Part shown: in pieces, positions 52,585 through 61,926 of the stretch
How positions within the stretch are numbered: position 1 is the stretch's first letter
Layout: each line of letters starts with the position of its first letter
From: Kaistia dalseonensis
Lineage (GTDB): Bacteria > Pseudomonadota > Alphaproteobacteria > Rhizobiales > Kaistiaceae
NCBI RefSeq assembly: GCF_030814715.1
Contig: NZ_JAUSVO010000003.1
Span: forward strand, 434,001-498,000
DNA: 64,000 nt
Direction: 5' to 3'
Position numbers and translations under genes: made by a program
The notes under the pieces: model-generated
Seen by the model: only the letters and a program-made list of their open reading frames with translations
What the model was told of the DNA's origin: nothing
Databases searched by the model: none

Positions 52585-52803
52585 GAATTTCTCGTGTCGC
52601 GCTAGTCGATCCTCCGGTCGGGATAGAGCGACCCATCACGGCATCAAATGCCCTCTTCGACAGCGAACGCTAGCACCGGAACCATTTTGCCACTTTGACT
52701 TGCATCAATATCGGAGACGTTGGGGCCGAGCCACCAAAAGGCTCACTCACGGCTCTTCAAAGAGCTTCCACTTCTGATACGCCTCGGACGACGGTCGAGA
52801 TCA
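52585..52803. other. Gene-free stretch beside the transposase remnant
   Basis: No gene is recognised in these 219 bp. They form the upstream region of the amidohydrolase gene and the 3' flank of the transposase remnant. No clear terminal inverted repeats could be seen by eye. Confidence 0.4.
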
Positions 52804-53121
52804 TCATGGCAGCGGGATGGGGTGGAAACCCTCGGCTGAAGCACGGGCGGGAAGGTTCATGAGTCGACGCCCTTGGCCGCTCACTGCAGTGTCGTGAGCC
52901 TTCAGATGCGCCGCATCGATCATGATGCGCTCGGGCGTCGGCCGCTCGTCGGCGCGTCCGACGAAGATACGGTCAAACACGCCCAGCCCGCTCAAGCGTA
53001 TGACGCGGCTGTTGAGAGTCTTGAGTGCACCGCAGCCCGGCTGCGTCCTTCCGCTGGAGGCCGTTGTCGACCGCGTATCGGGATCGATGCTGATGGCATC
53101 GACCCCGAGGTGACACGACAA
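52804..53121 (-). pseudogene. IS5-family transposase remnant
   Basis: A degraded reading frame contains RVIRLSGLGVFDRIF followed by ERIMIDAAHLKAHDTAVS. This corresponds to the IS5-type pattern in which a ...RWxRLGVFDRIF segment precedes the first catalytic Asp in MIDATHLKAH. The N-terminal helix-turn-helix part is scrambled in other frames and the rest of the DDE domain is missing, so the element is dead. Its location between the amidohydrolase and formate dehydrogenase genes marks the edge of the rearranged region. Confidence 0.6.
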
Positions 53122-53236
53122 AAAGCAGGAGCCGGCCGATCCAGGCGCTCACGACAGCGGAGACGACAAGCACCAGAGCGAGATGCGCGGCGCCGTGACA
53201 ATCCCGCCGCCTCTTGGCGGTCGTAATCCGCGGCCC

Positions 53237-54397
53237 TCAACGCAGCTTGTATGATTGCGCGCCGGTGCCCGCGAGCTTGCCGCCATCGACGATCAGATAT
53301 TCCGGACGGATCGGACGGCCCTCGAAGAAGCATTCGAGGATCTCGAGCGTGCCGGCGGCATAGCGTGCCTGGGCCGATAGCGAGCTGCCGGACATATGCG
53401 GCGTCATGCCATTGAAAGGCATCGTCCGCCAGGGATGATCGGCCGGGGCCGGCTGCGGGAACCACACATCGCCAGCATAGCCCGCGAGCTTGCCCGAGTT
53501 CAGCGCCCGCACCACCGCGTCGCGATCGCAGAGCTTGCCGCGCGCAGTATTGATCAGATAGGAGCCGCGCTTCACATGCTCGAACATGCGGTCGTCGAAC
53601 ATGTTCTCGGTCGAGGGATAGAGCGGCGTCTGAAGGTTGATCACGTCGCAGGCCGCGACGAGCGATTCCGGCGTCTCGTGGAAGGTCAGTCCCAGTTCCT
53701 TCTCGACCGCCTCGGGCAGACGATGCTGGTCCATATAGTGCAGATGAACATCGAAGGGCTTCAGGCGCCTCAGCACGGCGAGGCCGATGCGGCCGGCCGC
53801 GATCGTGCCGAAATGCATGCCTTCGAGATCATAGCTGCGGCTGACGCAATCGGCGATGTTCCAGCCGCCATTGGCCGCAATCTGATGCGCCGGCAGGTAG
53901 TTGCGGACCAGCGACAGCACCATCATCACGACATGCTCGGCGACGCTGATGCTGTTGGAATAGGTCTCCTCGGCGACGGTGACGCCGTGGGCGGCGGCGG
54001 CCTGCAGATCGACATGGTCGGAGCCGATGCCGGCGGTCAGCGCCAACTTCAGCTTCTTGGCCTTGGCGATCCGCTCCGCCGTCAGATAGGCGGGCCAGAA
54101 GGGCTGCGAGATCACGACATCCGCATCCGGCAGATGGCGATCGAACTCCGAATCGGCGCCGTCCTTGTCGCTGGTGACGATCAATTCGTGGCCGAGCTTC
54201 TCCAGATAGGAGCGCAGGCCGAGCTCGCCCGAAACGCAGCCGACGAGTTCGCCCGGCTTGAAGCCGAGCGGCCCGACCGGGGTCGGGGTCGTCTGGCCGC
54301 CGGGATAGGCGGTGATCGCGGGGATTGTGTCCCGGGCATAGGCCGGCGGATAGCCGGTGACGGGATCGGGATAGAGAACGCAGAGAACCTTGGCCAT
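53237..54397 (-). CDS. fdhA: NAD-dependent formate dehydrogenase
   Basis: This 386-residue D-2-hydroxyacid dehydrogenase-fold enzyme oxidises formate to CO2 with NAD, without metals. It matches the methylotroph-type FDH across its length: AKVLCVLYPDPVTGYP start, QPFWPAYLTAERIAKAK, LALTAGIGSDHVDLQAA, GTIAAGRIGLAVLRRL (a Rossmann motif variant) and CDRDAVVRALNSGKLAGYAGDVWFPQPAPADHPWR with the catalytic His region. The ATG at 54397 has AAAGGAGC upstream; the frame to 54757 is spurious. It lies downstream of oxalate decarboxylase on the same strand, so it likely consumes the formate released there and yields NADH. Confidence 0.95.
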   Translation of the reverse strand: MAKVLCVLYPDPVTGYPPAYARDTIPAITAYPGGQTTPTPVGPLGFKPGELVGCVSGELGLRSYLEKLGHELIVTSDKDGADSEFDRHLPDADVVISQPFWPAYLTAERIAKAKKLKLALTAGIGSDHVDLQAAAAHGVTVAEETYSNSISVAEHVVMMVLSLVRNYLPAHQIAANGGWNIADCVSRSYDLEGMHFGTIAAGRIGLAVLRRLKPFDVHLHYMDQHRLPEAVEKELGLTFHETPESLVAACDVINLQTPLYPSTENMFDDRMFEHVKRGSYLINTARGKLCDRDAVVRALNSGKLAGYAGDVWFPQPAPADHPWRTMPFNGMTPHMSGSSLSAQARYAAGTLEILECFFEGRPIRPEYLIVDGGKLAGTGAQSYKLR

Positions 54398-54809
54398 GAT
54401 GGGCTCCTTTCGGGGAGGACGAAAAATGGGGCGCGACCGGGATGGCCCGAGACGGGGGCGGCGCGGTGGACGCGGAGGGCTCGGCGAAGGGCTTTGCTTC
54501 GCTGGCGGTTGCCCCCCCGGGAAGGACGGGCCAACCGAACGCGGACGACGGTGGCATCCCGGGCGCGAGGGGATTTTCAGGGCCGGATCCCTGCATATCT
54601 CGAATATCCGGCGTCGTTTCCTGATCGAAAGCCGCCGCGTCGCGCGAAGCTGATCGAGCGGCTTCGGCAGGCGGGCGATCCGCTGGAGACGGCGTCGCCG
54701 AGGCGAAGCGGCAGAGCGGAGCGGTATCCGGACCGTCCGATCATCGCCGCTTGCCATGGGCGTTATTGTGCCGGCCGAGTATCCTCTGCGCCGGCACGGA
54801 CGCTTCGGG
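54398..54809. other. 412-bp region between oxdC and fdhA
   Basis: No gene is recognised between the oxalate decarboxylase stop and the formate dehydrogenase start. Open frames here are GC-rich shadows. It may hold a separate fdhA promoter, but no convincing -35/-10 pair or palindrome was seen. Its length leaves open whether the two genes are co-transcribed. Confidence 0.4.
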
Positions 54810-55943
54810 TCAGCCCTTCACCACAGGCTGACGCGTGGAACGGAGTGACGACATCAGCGGATCACCGACATCGAGATGGCCCTCGACGAGATGCTTCGGC
54901 GTCAGCGCCAGCCAGTTATTGAGCGAGACATCCTTGTACTCGCCGGTATGGAAGACATTCAGGACGCGCATCGGCTCGTCGCCGATATTCTCGATATAGT
55001 GGGCGAGCGTCTTGGGAACGTAACCGACATCGCCGGCGACGAAGTCGAACGTGCGAGCATTGGCGACCGCATCGAAGACCGTCATGCGGGCCTTGCCACT
55101 GACGTAATACTGAATCTCATCGGCATCCGGGTGCCAGTGGATCTCGCGCAGGCCGCCCGGCTCGAGATCGATGAAGAGGGCTGCGAGATTGGTGACGCCG
55201 AAGGTCTTCGAGTCGATCACCTTCGTGGCGCCCCCCGGGAACGGCGTCGCGGCGACTTCGGAGGCGCGGAAGACATATTTGTCGGTGAATGTGACGGCAC
55301 CGAGCTGCTTGCGCACTTCGTCGAGCGGCGGCGGGACCGGCTGGCGGAAGATGTACTTCTCCTGAGCCGGGGTGCCCTCGAAGGCCTCGGGGGGAACGCC
55401 GAAGTTCTTGGCCAGCACCTCGCGCGGCGTATGGGCGAACAGTTCCGTCACGAGCAGCGTCTGATTCTCGGAGAAATTGCCGTCGTTGAAAACGAGCACG
55501 AACTCCGTGCCTTCCTCGAGGCCCTGGATCGCATGCGGGAAGCCGGCCGGAGCCAGCCACAGATCACCAGGACCGAGATCCTCGATGAGCGTCTGGCGCT
55601 GGTCGTCGACGAGATAGAAGCGCACGCGGCCCTTGAGCACATAGGCCCATTCGGCCTCCTTATGCCAGTGCAGTTCACGCACCACGCCAGCCGGCAGGCG
55701 CATGTTGACCATCGCGAGTTCCTTGAGCGAGCCGAGCTCCCGCTGTGTCACCTCGCGTGCCCAGCCGCCGTCCTCCAGACGATTGTGCGCCATGGCAAAG
55801 GGAAATTTGAGGTTCGGGATGCCGCCATGGTCGGAAAGCGGCGGGATCAGGATGTCGGGGTTCTGCGCCTCGACTTCCGGATTGCGCGGCCCGACGATGT
55901 CCGCACCTTTGGTGCCAACGATCGGTTGCTTCAGGATAGTCAT
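54810..55943 (-). CDS. oxdC: Oxalate decarboxylase (bicupin)
   Basis: This 377-residue Mn-dependent bicupin splits oxalate into formate and CO2. Cupin 1 has metal ligands His92, His94, Glu98 (ELHWHKEAEW) and His137 (FPHAIQG). Cupin 2 has His269, His271, Glu276 (EIHWHPDADEI) and His315 (LAHYIEN). The active-site lid reads SENQT at 158-162, keeping the Glu that distinguishes decarboxylase from oxidase. No signal peptide is seen at the chosen start (55943, RBS GAGGATC), so the enzyme is cytoplasmic. It is paired with formate dehydrogenase downstream and has a strong palindrome 58 bp upstream. Confidence 0.95.
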   Translation of the reverse strand: MTILKQPIVGTKGADIVGPRNPEVEAQNPDILIPPLSDHGGIPNLKFPFAMAHNRLEDGGWAREVTQRELGSLKELAMVNMRLPAGVVRELHWHKEAEWAYVLKGRVRFYLVDDQRQTLIEDLGPGDLWLAPAGFPHAIQGLEEGTEFVLVFNDGNFSENQTLLVTELFAHTPREVLAKNFGVPPEAFEGTPAQEKYIFRQPVPPPLDEVRKQLGAVTFTDKYVFRASEVAATPFPGGATKVIDSKTFGVTNLAALFIDLEPGGLREIHWHPDADEIQYYVSGKARMTVFDAVANARTFDFVAGDVGYVPKTLAHYIENIGDEPMRVLNVFHTGEYKDVSLNNWLALTPKHLVEGHLDVGDPLMSSLRSTRQPVVKG

Positions 55944-56504
55944 CGAGAGATCCTCGCTATTGGGACTAGATTTGATGGCAATTCCAAGCAGATCGTCCGA
56001 TGATACAGCGTGTATCAAATATAGATTTCGCCTATATCTGGATATTTTGCGAAATCCCAGTCGGATGTCTCTGGTGTTTCTGCCCAATAAAGATAGCCCT
56101 GGCCGGATATAGGGCTCCATTGAATGGCGGTATGAATTACCTATACGATCGTATGACTGCGATCTGACTGTCCGGTGATCGCGTCAACATCAGTATGATG
56201 GCAGCGGTCGGCACAGAGTGCGACCTTCGGCAAGGCACCGCGCCGCTTCCGTTTCGAAGCGTCGATCGTCAAACGACGCCGCGTGACGGCCGAACGCTCT
56301 CGGCCAATTCCTGCCATCTCGTCGCAGCGGGTCGGTCCGCCGCGGCGGCACTCATGCCGCCGGATGACCGACGTCGTGGTCGACGTCATGGCCGACAGGA
56401 TTCGGGTCCGTCTTCCCGACATGTCTGTCCCAGAGGTGGGCGGTGCCAGCCGAGCCGAAGCGCTTGCTTCGCATTGTCCCAACCTCCCGAGGCGACGTAT
56501 CGAT
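55944..56504. promoter_or_regulatory. Divergent promoter region of oxdC and the DUF1275 gene
   Basis: This 561-bp region holds no gene. The 200 bp nearest oxdC are AT-rich and contain TGATACA-GCG-TGTATCA (56001-56017), an ATATAG...CTATAT inverted repeat (about 56019-56038) and the perfect palindrome ATACGATCGTAT (56143-56154). The rest (56160-56500) is GC-rich with only shadow frames. The density of palindromes suggests tight control of oxalate use. Confidence 0.55.
56001..56017. promoter_or_regulatory. 17-bp inverted repeat upstream of oxdC (operator candidate)
   Basis: TGATACA-GCG-TGTATCA is a perfect repeat with 7-bp arms. The TGATACA/TGTATCA arms are of the kind recognised by GntR-family (FadR/VanR) regulators. 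No GntR gene is in the window, so the regulator would be encoded elsewhere. Confidence 0.6.
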
Positions 56505-57236
56505 ATGACCGCAAATATCCCCCTGCAAATCCCAGTTGCTGCCGACCTCAAGGCCCCGACGGCCAGCGCGCCGCTGCCGTCCACCGCCCCTCAAGGAGGC
56601 TCGGCGGCGCGCTACCCGTTTGCTTTCGCCCTCACGCTGACGGGTCTCGCCGGCTTTCTCGATGCGGCTGCCTATGTCCGCTTCAACCACCTCTATGTCT
56701 CGTTCATGAGCGGCAACAGCACCCATCTCGGCATCTCCGTCGCCGACTGGGCGGTGCCCGACCTCGTCGCCGTTCTCGGCGTCATCTCCGCTTTCGTCGC
56801 GGGCTCTGCCGTCGGCACATGGGTCGCCGACCATTTCGGCGCCCGGCTGATCGTTCGCGTACTCGCGCTCGAGGCTGGACTGTTCGCTGCCGCGATCCTG
56901 GCATCGCTCGCTTCGCTTTCGCTTTTCTGCGTGATGATCGTCGCCCTGACGATGGGCATCCAGAACGTCCTGCATCAGGCGGTTGGCGGGGTCGATGTCG
57001 GCAAGGGCTTCGTGACCGGCATGCTCTTCCGCTTCGGGCAGTCGATCGCGCGCATATCGGAGGCCAAGGTGACATGGCCCAATGCATCGACCTCGCTCTT
57101 GAACTGGCTGGCCTTTGTCGGCGGCGCGGCCTTGGGCGCGGTGGCCATTCGGCTACTCGACTTCACCGCATGCCTTGTCATCGGTTTCTGTCTGATCGTC
57201 GCCATGCTCGTCGTCGTGCCGTTGCGCCATCGGTGA
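56505..57236 (+). CDS. DUF1275 (YoaK-like) membrane protein
   Basis: This 243-residue protein has about six transmembrane helices. It matches DUF1275: the first helix ends in TGLAGFLDAAAYVRFNHLYVSFMSGNSTHLG, the family signature, and GIQNVLHQ...TGMLF lies in the middle. Its function is unknown; a transporter role has been suggested for the family. The ATG at 56505 is preceded by GAGGCG at a long distance, and upstream in-frame ATGs give no family match. It ends at a bidirectional terminator. Confidence 0.85.
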   Translation: MTANIPLQIPVAADLKAPTASAPLPSTAPQGGSAARYPFAFALTLTGLAGFLDAAAYVRFNHLYVSFMSGNSTHLGISVADWAVPDLVAVLGVISAFVAGSAVGTWVADHFGARLIVRVLALEAGLFAAAILASLASLSLFCVMIVALTMGIQNVLHQAVGGVDVGKGFVTGMLFRFGQSIARISEAKVTWPNASTSLLNWLAFVGGAALGAVAIRLLDFTACLVIGFCLIVAMLVVVPLRHR

Positions 57237-57272
57237 CGCCCCTCCCGGAGTAGCCGGCATCTCGATGAGCAA

Positions 57273-57302
57273 GGGGGCCGCGAAGATCGCGGCCCCCCTT
57301 TT
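57273..57302. terminator. Rho-independent terminator between convergent genes
   Basis: An 11-bp stem GGGGGCCGCGA-AGA-TCGCGGCCCCC is followed by CTTTTC on the plus strand. It terminates the DUF1275 gene and may also serve the HlyD-like gene from the other side. Confidence 0.85.
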
Positions 57303-57348
57303 CATGAGCTCGTCCTCATTGGCCGGGCCCCTCGACGTCATCGCCGCC

Positions 57349-58269
57349 TCAGTCGGGAACGATGGACACCGTTGCCGTGAGCCCGGCCACCAGCTCAAGC
57401 GAGGGCGGCACGGCGTCGAGCACGACGCGGACCGGCACGCGCTGGGCGAGACGAACCCAGGTGAAGACCGGGTTCACCGTGGCGAGACCCGAGCCGTCCG
57501 GCTCGGCATTGGCGACGGCGATGCCGCGTCCGATGCCGACAACACGGCCCGGCAACGGTTCAGGATGCGCCATGAGCGACACCCTCGCGGCATCTCCGAC
57601 GCGGATGCCGGAGAGCAGTGTCTCCTCGAAATAGCCGTCGACCCAGAAGCTGTCGCTGTCGACGACGGAAAGCGCCCGCTGGCCGCTCGTCGCATAGTCG
57701 CCGGGCTGCGTCTGCAGATTCGTGACATAGCCATTCACGGGGGAGACGATCCGCGTGCGCTCGAGGTCGAGCTTGGCCTTGTCGCGCACGGCGATCGCCT
57801 GCTGCAGTGCGGCGGCAGCCACGGCCGCCGACGCGGCGAAGCTCTGCTGTTCCTCCTTGGAGACGACGAGCGCGTTGAGCGCGGCGCGCCTTTGCGCCTC
57901 CAGATTCTTGTTGTCGAGATCGGCCTGCGCGCCGGTGACCGCGGCTTCCGCATTGGCCAGTGCGATCTCATAGTCGCTCTGGTCGATCGCCATGAGCAGA
58001 TCGCCTTTGTGCACGAACTGATCCGCCTTCACGGGAAGCGCCGTAATCCGCCCCGAGACCTGCGGCGTCACGGTCACGACATAGGCGCGCACGGTTCCGT
58101 CCCGAGTCCAAGGCGTGGACATGTAGATCTGCCACATGCGCCAGCCGAGATAGCCGGCCAGCGCGACGGCCGCGATCGTCACGAGAAAAGCAGACAGCGA
58201 CCGAAGCAACGAGATCAGCCGCCCACCCCGTGGGGACATCGGCTCGACTGAAGTATTGGACGCACTCAT
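57349..58269 (-). CDS. HlyD family efflux adaptor (AaeA-like)
   Basis: This 306-residue membrane fusion protein is like AaeA. One N-terminal transmembrane helix (SAFLVTIAAVALAGYLG) is followed by TPWTRDGTVRAYVVTVTPQVSGRI, the lipoyl half that defines this subgroup, a coiled-coil hairpin (about 100-165) and the second lipoyl half IVSPVNGYVTNLQTQPGDY. The ATG at 58269 has GGAGAAT upstream and overlaps the stop of the DUF1656 gene. It forms a tripartite pump with the FUSC protein at 58491-60503. By analogy the cargo would be an aromatic carboxylate. Confidence 0.92.
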   Translation of the reverse strand: MSASNTSVEPMSPRGGRLISLLRSLSAFLVTIAAVALAGYLGWRMWQIYMSTPWTRDGTVRAYVVTVTPQVSGRITALPVKADQFVHKGDLLMAIDQSDYEIALANAEAAVTGAQADLDNKNLEAQRRAALNALVVSKEEQQSFAASAAVAAAALQQAIAVRDKAKLDLERTRIVSPVNGYVTNLQTQPGDYATSGQRALSVVDSDSFWVDGYFEETLLSGIRVGDAARVSLMAHPEPLPGRVVGIGRGIAVANAEPDGSGLATVNPVFTWVRLAQRVPVRVVLDAVPPSLELVAGLTATVSIVPD

Positions 58270-58472
58270 GGATATTCTCCAAAATAGATCACGATAAGCG
58301 AAAGGGTGATCACGTAGAGGCAGAGATTGAACAGGCCCGGGTGCCACATACGGCTGAAAAGCCGGTAGCGCGTCGTGATCATGGTGACCGGCGTGATGAT
58401 CAGCCAGGCGGCGAACATCATCACGACGAAGGGTGAGATAAAGACGCCGAGAATATTGACCTCGGTAAACAT
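58266..58472 (-). CDS. DUF1656 small membrane protein (AaeX-like)
   Basis: This 68-residue protein has two transmembrane helices. It matches DUF1656/AaeX: EVNILGVFISPFVVMMFAAWLI, then LYVITLSLIVIYFG. It is always found between the FUSC pump and the HlyD adaptor. Its four-base overlap with the adaptor gene and 18-bp spacing from the pump gene show a tight operon. Confidence 0.9.
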   Translation of the reverse strand: MFTEVNILGVFISPFVVMMFAAWLIITPVTMITTRYRLFSRMWHPGLFNLCLYVITLSLIVIYFGEYP

Positions 58473-58490
58473 GGATTATGCTCCTAGCCT

Positions 58491-60503
58491 TCAAGCGGTT
58501 GCTGCGCCGCCCGAGGTCAGCAGGTGCGGATGACCGTCAATGGCGTCGATGATCACGGCGATCGCGGCCCCGATCCGGTCGCCCATTGCAGACGCCGCGG
58601 CGGCGCCCGCCATCGCCCCCAGATGAGTGCGGGCAGCGTCCAGACGCGCATCTGCAAGAGCATCGAGCCCCTGGCGGAGAAAGTGCCGCTCAACGGCATC
58701 GAGCTGTGCCGATTTCAGTGAAATCACGGCCTGGCCCACGGCCAGCAACGAAAGAAGTGCGCTGACATCGGCGAGGGTGGCCCCGGCGGGAGCGGTCTCG
58801 AGCCGTCTTTCAAGTCGCTGCGTCCAGATCTCGATACGATCCGGCGTCTCGCGGCGCATGCACGCGCGGAGTTCGTGCAGCGAGTGCGTGATGAGGCGCC
58901 TCATCCGAAGCTGCGGGCTGGGCACCGGCAGAACCACGAAGAAGAGCACCCCCGCGAGATTACCAACGATGATGGCCAGGCAGAGATTGAAATAGGCGGC
59001 CGCGTCATAGGTGGTCGGGTTGCCAAGGCCGAGCATCGGCAGCGCGCTGATCGTCATGGCGAGGAAGACGATCGGGTGCCAGGTGCCGGCCTGCAAGAAA
59101 CCGAGCATCGCGAACAGCAGGAACAGGAGGCACAGCAGCGCGGGGAAAGTCGTGAAGGCTGGCAGAAGCCCGAAATAGATCAATCCCCCCGCGACGGCCA
59201 TCAAGGTCGTGCCGATTGCATTGTCCCTGGCAAACGCCGGCGCCGCATCATCGCGTGCAACGAAGACGAGCGTCACCACGGCGGTGAAGACGATGGCGAA
59301 GGAGCCGCTCGACCAGCCCGTCACGATGGCGAAGATCGAGATCGCAAGGACGGCAGCGAAGGCGCGGAAGCCCGCGAGAAATGTGAGGAGCGGATCGTCA
59401 ATGACGAGGCGACGCCTTCGGATTGGCCGCACCTCGGCCGCGCAGCCACGGAGTACCAGGAGCGCATCCGCCGTCGTGGCCAGATAGCAGACGACATCGC
59501 GGGTCGCGCTCTTCAACAGGCCGTCGAGCGATCCGGCGCCCGGCATGGCGTCGAGGTCGCGCAGTGTCCTGACGCTCGCCGCTTTGAGTGTGGCGGGATC
59601 ACGCCCGATCGTCGCGGCGGCGAGAGACCTCACCAGTTCCGCGAGATGCGCCCGTGTCGCGGCTCCGTCTGCGCCAGGGCGGCCGGGGTGGTGCCCCACA
59701 TTGCGCCAGCCTACCAGAGCGGCAAGCAGGGCGTCGCGAACGGCGTTGAGATTGCCGCGCCTCGCGTGACGATGCGGCGAGCCCGCTATCGTCGCTTCGA
59801 TGGCCGCATTCAGCGGCGCGAGCGCGTGCGTAGCCTCGCGCCTTGCCGCGCGCATGTCGTCGGTTTCGGTTGCGCTGGCCATCGAAGCGACGAAGCCGGA
59901 TGCGACCTCGCCGGCGCTGCGCTCCAAAAGGCCAGCGAGCTGGCGGCCGGCCTGGTCGAGATCGGTGACGAGCATCACGAGCGTCGCCGCCCCGATGCCA
60001 ATGCCGATTTCGCTGACGCGAATGAGGGACAGGAAAAAGGCGTTGGTCGGATCGGTGAGCGTATCGGCGAAGATGATCGTTGCCGTGATGCCAGCCAGCG
60101 CCGCCGCATAGGCCGCAAAGCCCTGCAGGGCGACCGCGGCGAAACCGCAAAGCCCACAAAAGAGCGCCATGCTGAGAATGAGCATGTCGCGTTCCTGGGC
60201 GAAAAGACCGAGCAGCGCCACCATGACCAGAGCGCCCGTCAGCGTGCCGAGGATCCGGTAGCGCCCTTTCTGCAGCGAGGCGCCGAAATTGGCCTGACAG
60301 ACGATGGCCGCAGTCGTCGCGGCCCAGAACGAGTTCTGGAGTTCGAGATAATAGGTGATCGCAAGTGCCAGGCACACTGATATCGCGAGGCGAAATGCGA
60401 AGAATAGGCGCTGGCCGAGCGAACCCCGCAGATACAGGATCACTTTCAGCGGGCGATGGGCCTGCGAGCCCATCGGCAGACCGAGGCGGGACGTCACGCT
60501 CAT
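58491..60503 (-). CDS. FUSC family efflux pump (AaeB-like)
   Basis: This 670-residue inner-membrane transporter is of the aromatic acid exporter/FUSC family. Two groups of about six helices (residues 30-170 and 360-510) are each followed by a cytoplasmic domain, as in AaeB. LQNSFWAATTAAIVCQANFGASLQKGRYRILGT is the family signature. The ATG at 60503 has GGAGATGG upstream. With the adaptor and DUF1656 it should export phenolic or hydroxybenzoate-like acids. The AraC-type gene at 60835 on the same strand, upstream, is a plausible regulator. Confidence 0.92.
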   Translation of the reverse strand: MSVTSRLGLPMGSQAHRPLKVILYLRGSLGQRLFFAFRLAISVCLALAITYYLELQNSFWAATTAAIVCQANFGASLQKGRYRILGTLTGALVMVALLGLFAQERDMLILSMALFCGLCGFAAVALQGFAAYAAALAGITATIIFADTLTDPTNAFFLSLIRVSEIGIGIGAATLVMLVTDLDQAGRQLAGLLERSAGEVASGFVASMASATETDDMRAARREATHALAPLNAAIEATIAGSPHRHARRGNLNAVRDALLAALVGWRNVGHHPGRPGADGAATRAHLAELVRSLAAATIGRDPATLKAASVRTLRDLDAMPGAGSLDGLLKSATRDVVCYLATTADALLVLRGCAAEVRPIRRRRLVIDDPLLTFLAGFRAFAAVLAISIFAIVTGWSSGSFAIVFTAVVTLVFVARDDAAPAFARDNAIGTTLMAVAGGLIYFGLLPAFTTFPALLCLLFLLFAMLGFLQAGTWHPIVFLAMTISALPMLGLGNPTTYDAAAYFNLCLAIIVGNLAGVLFFVVLPVPSPQLRMRRLITHSLHELRACMRRETPDRIEIWTQRLERRLETAPAGATLADVSALLSLLAVGQAVISLKSAQLDAVERHFLRQGLDALADARLDAARTHLGAMAGAAAASAMGDRIGAAIAVIIDAIDGHPHLLTSGGAATA

Positions 60504-60834
60504 TGATGCGCCATCTCCTATGCACGTGGAAATGGCGTGAGACTAGGCGTTTGGCCCGCAAGCGAAATCATACGATGGGAACAGGCGATAGCACCTTGGT
60601 TTGCCCCGCCTGATGCCAATCAGGCGATCAGCACGTCACACCAAAGGCCGACCCATCGCCCGCGCCGACACGCCGACGACAGGCCTCATCGGATGCACGG
60701 TCGCCGCAGCTCGCCGGTGGAAGCGGAGCGGCCGGTCCGGGTCGGTCTGGATGGCTTCTCGACCACCGCCATCGTCTTGCAGATCGGGCCGTGGCGGGGA
60801 CGCGGGTGGCACCCCGTCGCATCGGTGCCGGACA
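60504..60834. other. 331-bp gene-free region upstream of the efflux operon
   Basis: No gene is recognised between the araC-like gene and the FUSC pump gene. It should contain the promoter of the efflux operon. No clear palindrome or -35/-10 pair was seen, and the open frames are shadows. Confidence 0.4.
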
Positions 60835-61740
60835 TCAGCGTCGCTGTGCATCCTGCCACGCCTTCGGCGACACCCCCATCTCGCGTGAGAAGACTCTCGT
60901 GAAATGGCTCTGGTCCGCGAATCCGCAGGCCACCGCGATCTCGGCGATAGTCATCCGCGACTCCACGAGAAGTTGCCGCCCCCTGTCGACGCGCATCTTG
61001 AGGAGCCAGCGATGCGGGGTCATTCCGGTCACGCGGGCGAACTGGCGTGCGAAATAGCTGGGCGTCAGGCCGCAGGCTGCCGCGATCTCCATGATTGTGA
61101 GGTTTCCGTCGAGCCTGCTCGCGATCATCTCCTGGGCCCGTTTCAATTGCCAGGCCGCGAGCCCTCTTGCGACGGCGCGAGGTTCGAGCTCCGTGCCATA
61201 GGCAGCCGCGATATGCGTGCACAGCGCGACCATTGCCTGATCCAGGAAGAGCTGACTGAGCTCGGCCGAATGCTCGAGCGCCGCCGTCATGGCGAGTCCC
61301 AGATGGGTGATCACGGGGTCGTGGAAGCCCTGCCCCGTCACAACGCGAAGGTCGCCCATTGGCGGCCGACCGCCGGCGAGCGCGAGATTGTCGAAGTAGC
61401 GCCTCGGTATATGGAAATGCAGCGTGTCGAACGGATCTTCGAGCTTCGCCTCGACGCTGTTGCGAAGATCGAAGAAGGCGCAGTTGTTCCGCAGCAGTCC
61501 TGTCTGCGACGTGCTTCGGCCGTCGAGCCAGAGCTCGCCCTTCGCGTAGTCGATCAATTCGAGCGAGAGCGCATAGCCTTCCTGAGCGGGCACGGGATCG
61601 ACGAAGCCGAAATCGGCGCCGCCGGTGATGCGGGCAATGGTGACATCGGGCGCCAGCGATCCACCAACCGAGAGCGCCGTGACAATCGTCTTGCTGTGCC
61701 AATGCTGGTCGAGGCGCTCGCCATAAGAACCCTTATCCAT
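60835..61740 (-). CDS. AraC family transcriptional regulator
   Basis: This 301-residue regulator has a C-terminal double helix-turn-helix (about 200-298). The first motif is around NLTIMEIAAACGLTPSYFARQFARVTGMTPHRWL and the second around TIAEIAVACGFADQSHFTRVFSREMGVSPKAW, both close to the AraC/XylS signature. The N-terminal 180 residues are a non-cupin-like effector domain with RSTSQTGLLRNN. The ATG at 61740 is used. It precedes the AaeXAB-like operon on the same strand and probably controls it in response to an aromatic acid. Confidence 0.9.
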   Translation of the reverse strand: MDKGSYGERLDQHWHSKTIVTALSVGGSLAPDVTIARITGGADFGFVDPVPAQEGYALSLELIDYAKGELWLDGRSTSQTGLLRNNCAFFDLRNSVEAKLEDPFDTLHFHIPRRYFDNLALAGGRPPMGDLRVVTGQGFHDPVITHLGLAMTAALEHSAELSQLFLDQAMVALCTHIAAAYGTELEPRAVARGLAAWQLKRAQEMIASRLDGNLTIMEIAAACGLTPSYFARQFARVTGMTPHRWLLKMRVDRGRQLLVESRMTIAEIAVACGFADQSHFTRVFSREMGVSPKAWQDAQRR

Positions 61741-61926
61741 GACCCTCGTCCCGTGATTGTCCGATCAGGAGCGTCCGCGCCGCAGACCCGATCTGTTCGC
61801 ATTTCTTCAAAACCGTCGCAATGCGTTCAATCCCTTCCCATTGCACGTCGCTATGTTTTTTACGGGCCCATAACGGGGCCCCCGGCTTGGCAGGACATTG
61901 CCACGCTGAACGTCCTGCAGTGGAGC

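Noticed and set aside
53122-53236. Hydrophobic minus-strand frame (LVVSAVVSAWIGRLLLFVVS) as a small membrane protein
   Set aside because: It is short, lacks a start with a ribosome binding site and lies inside the degraded transposase region; it is probably fortuitous.
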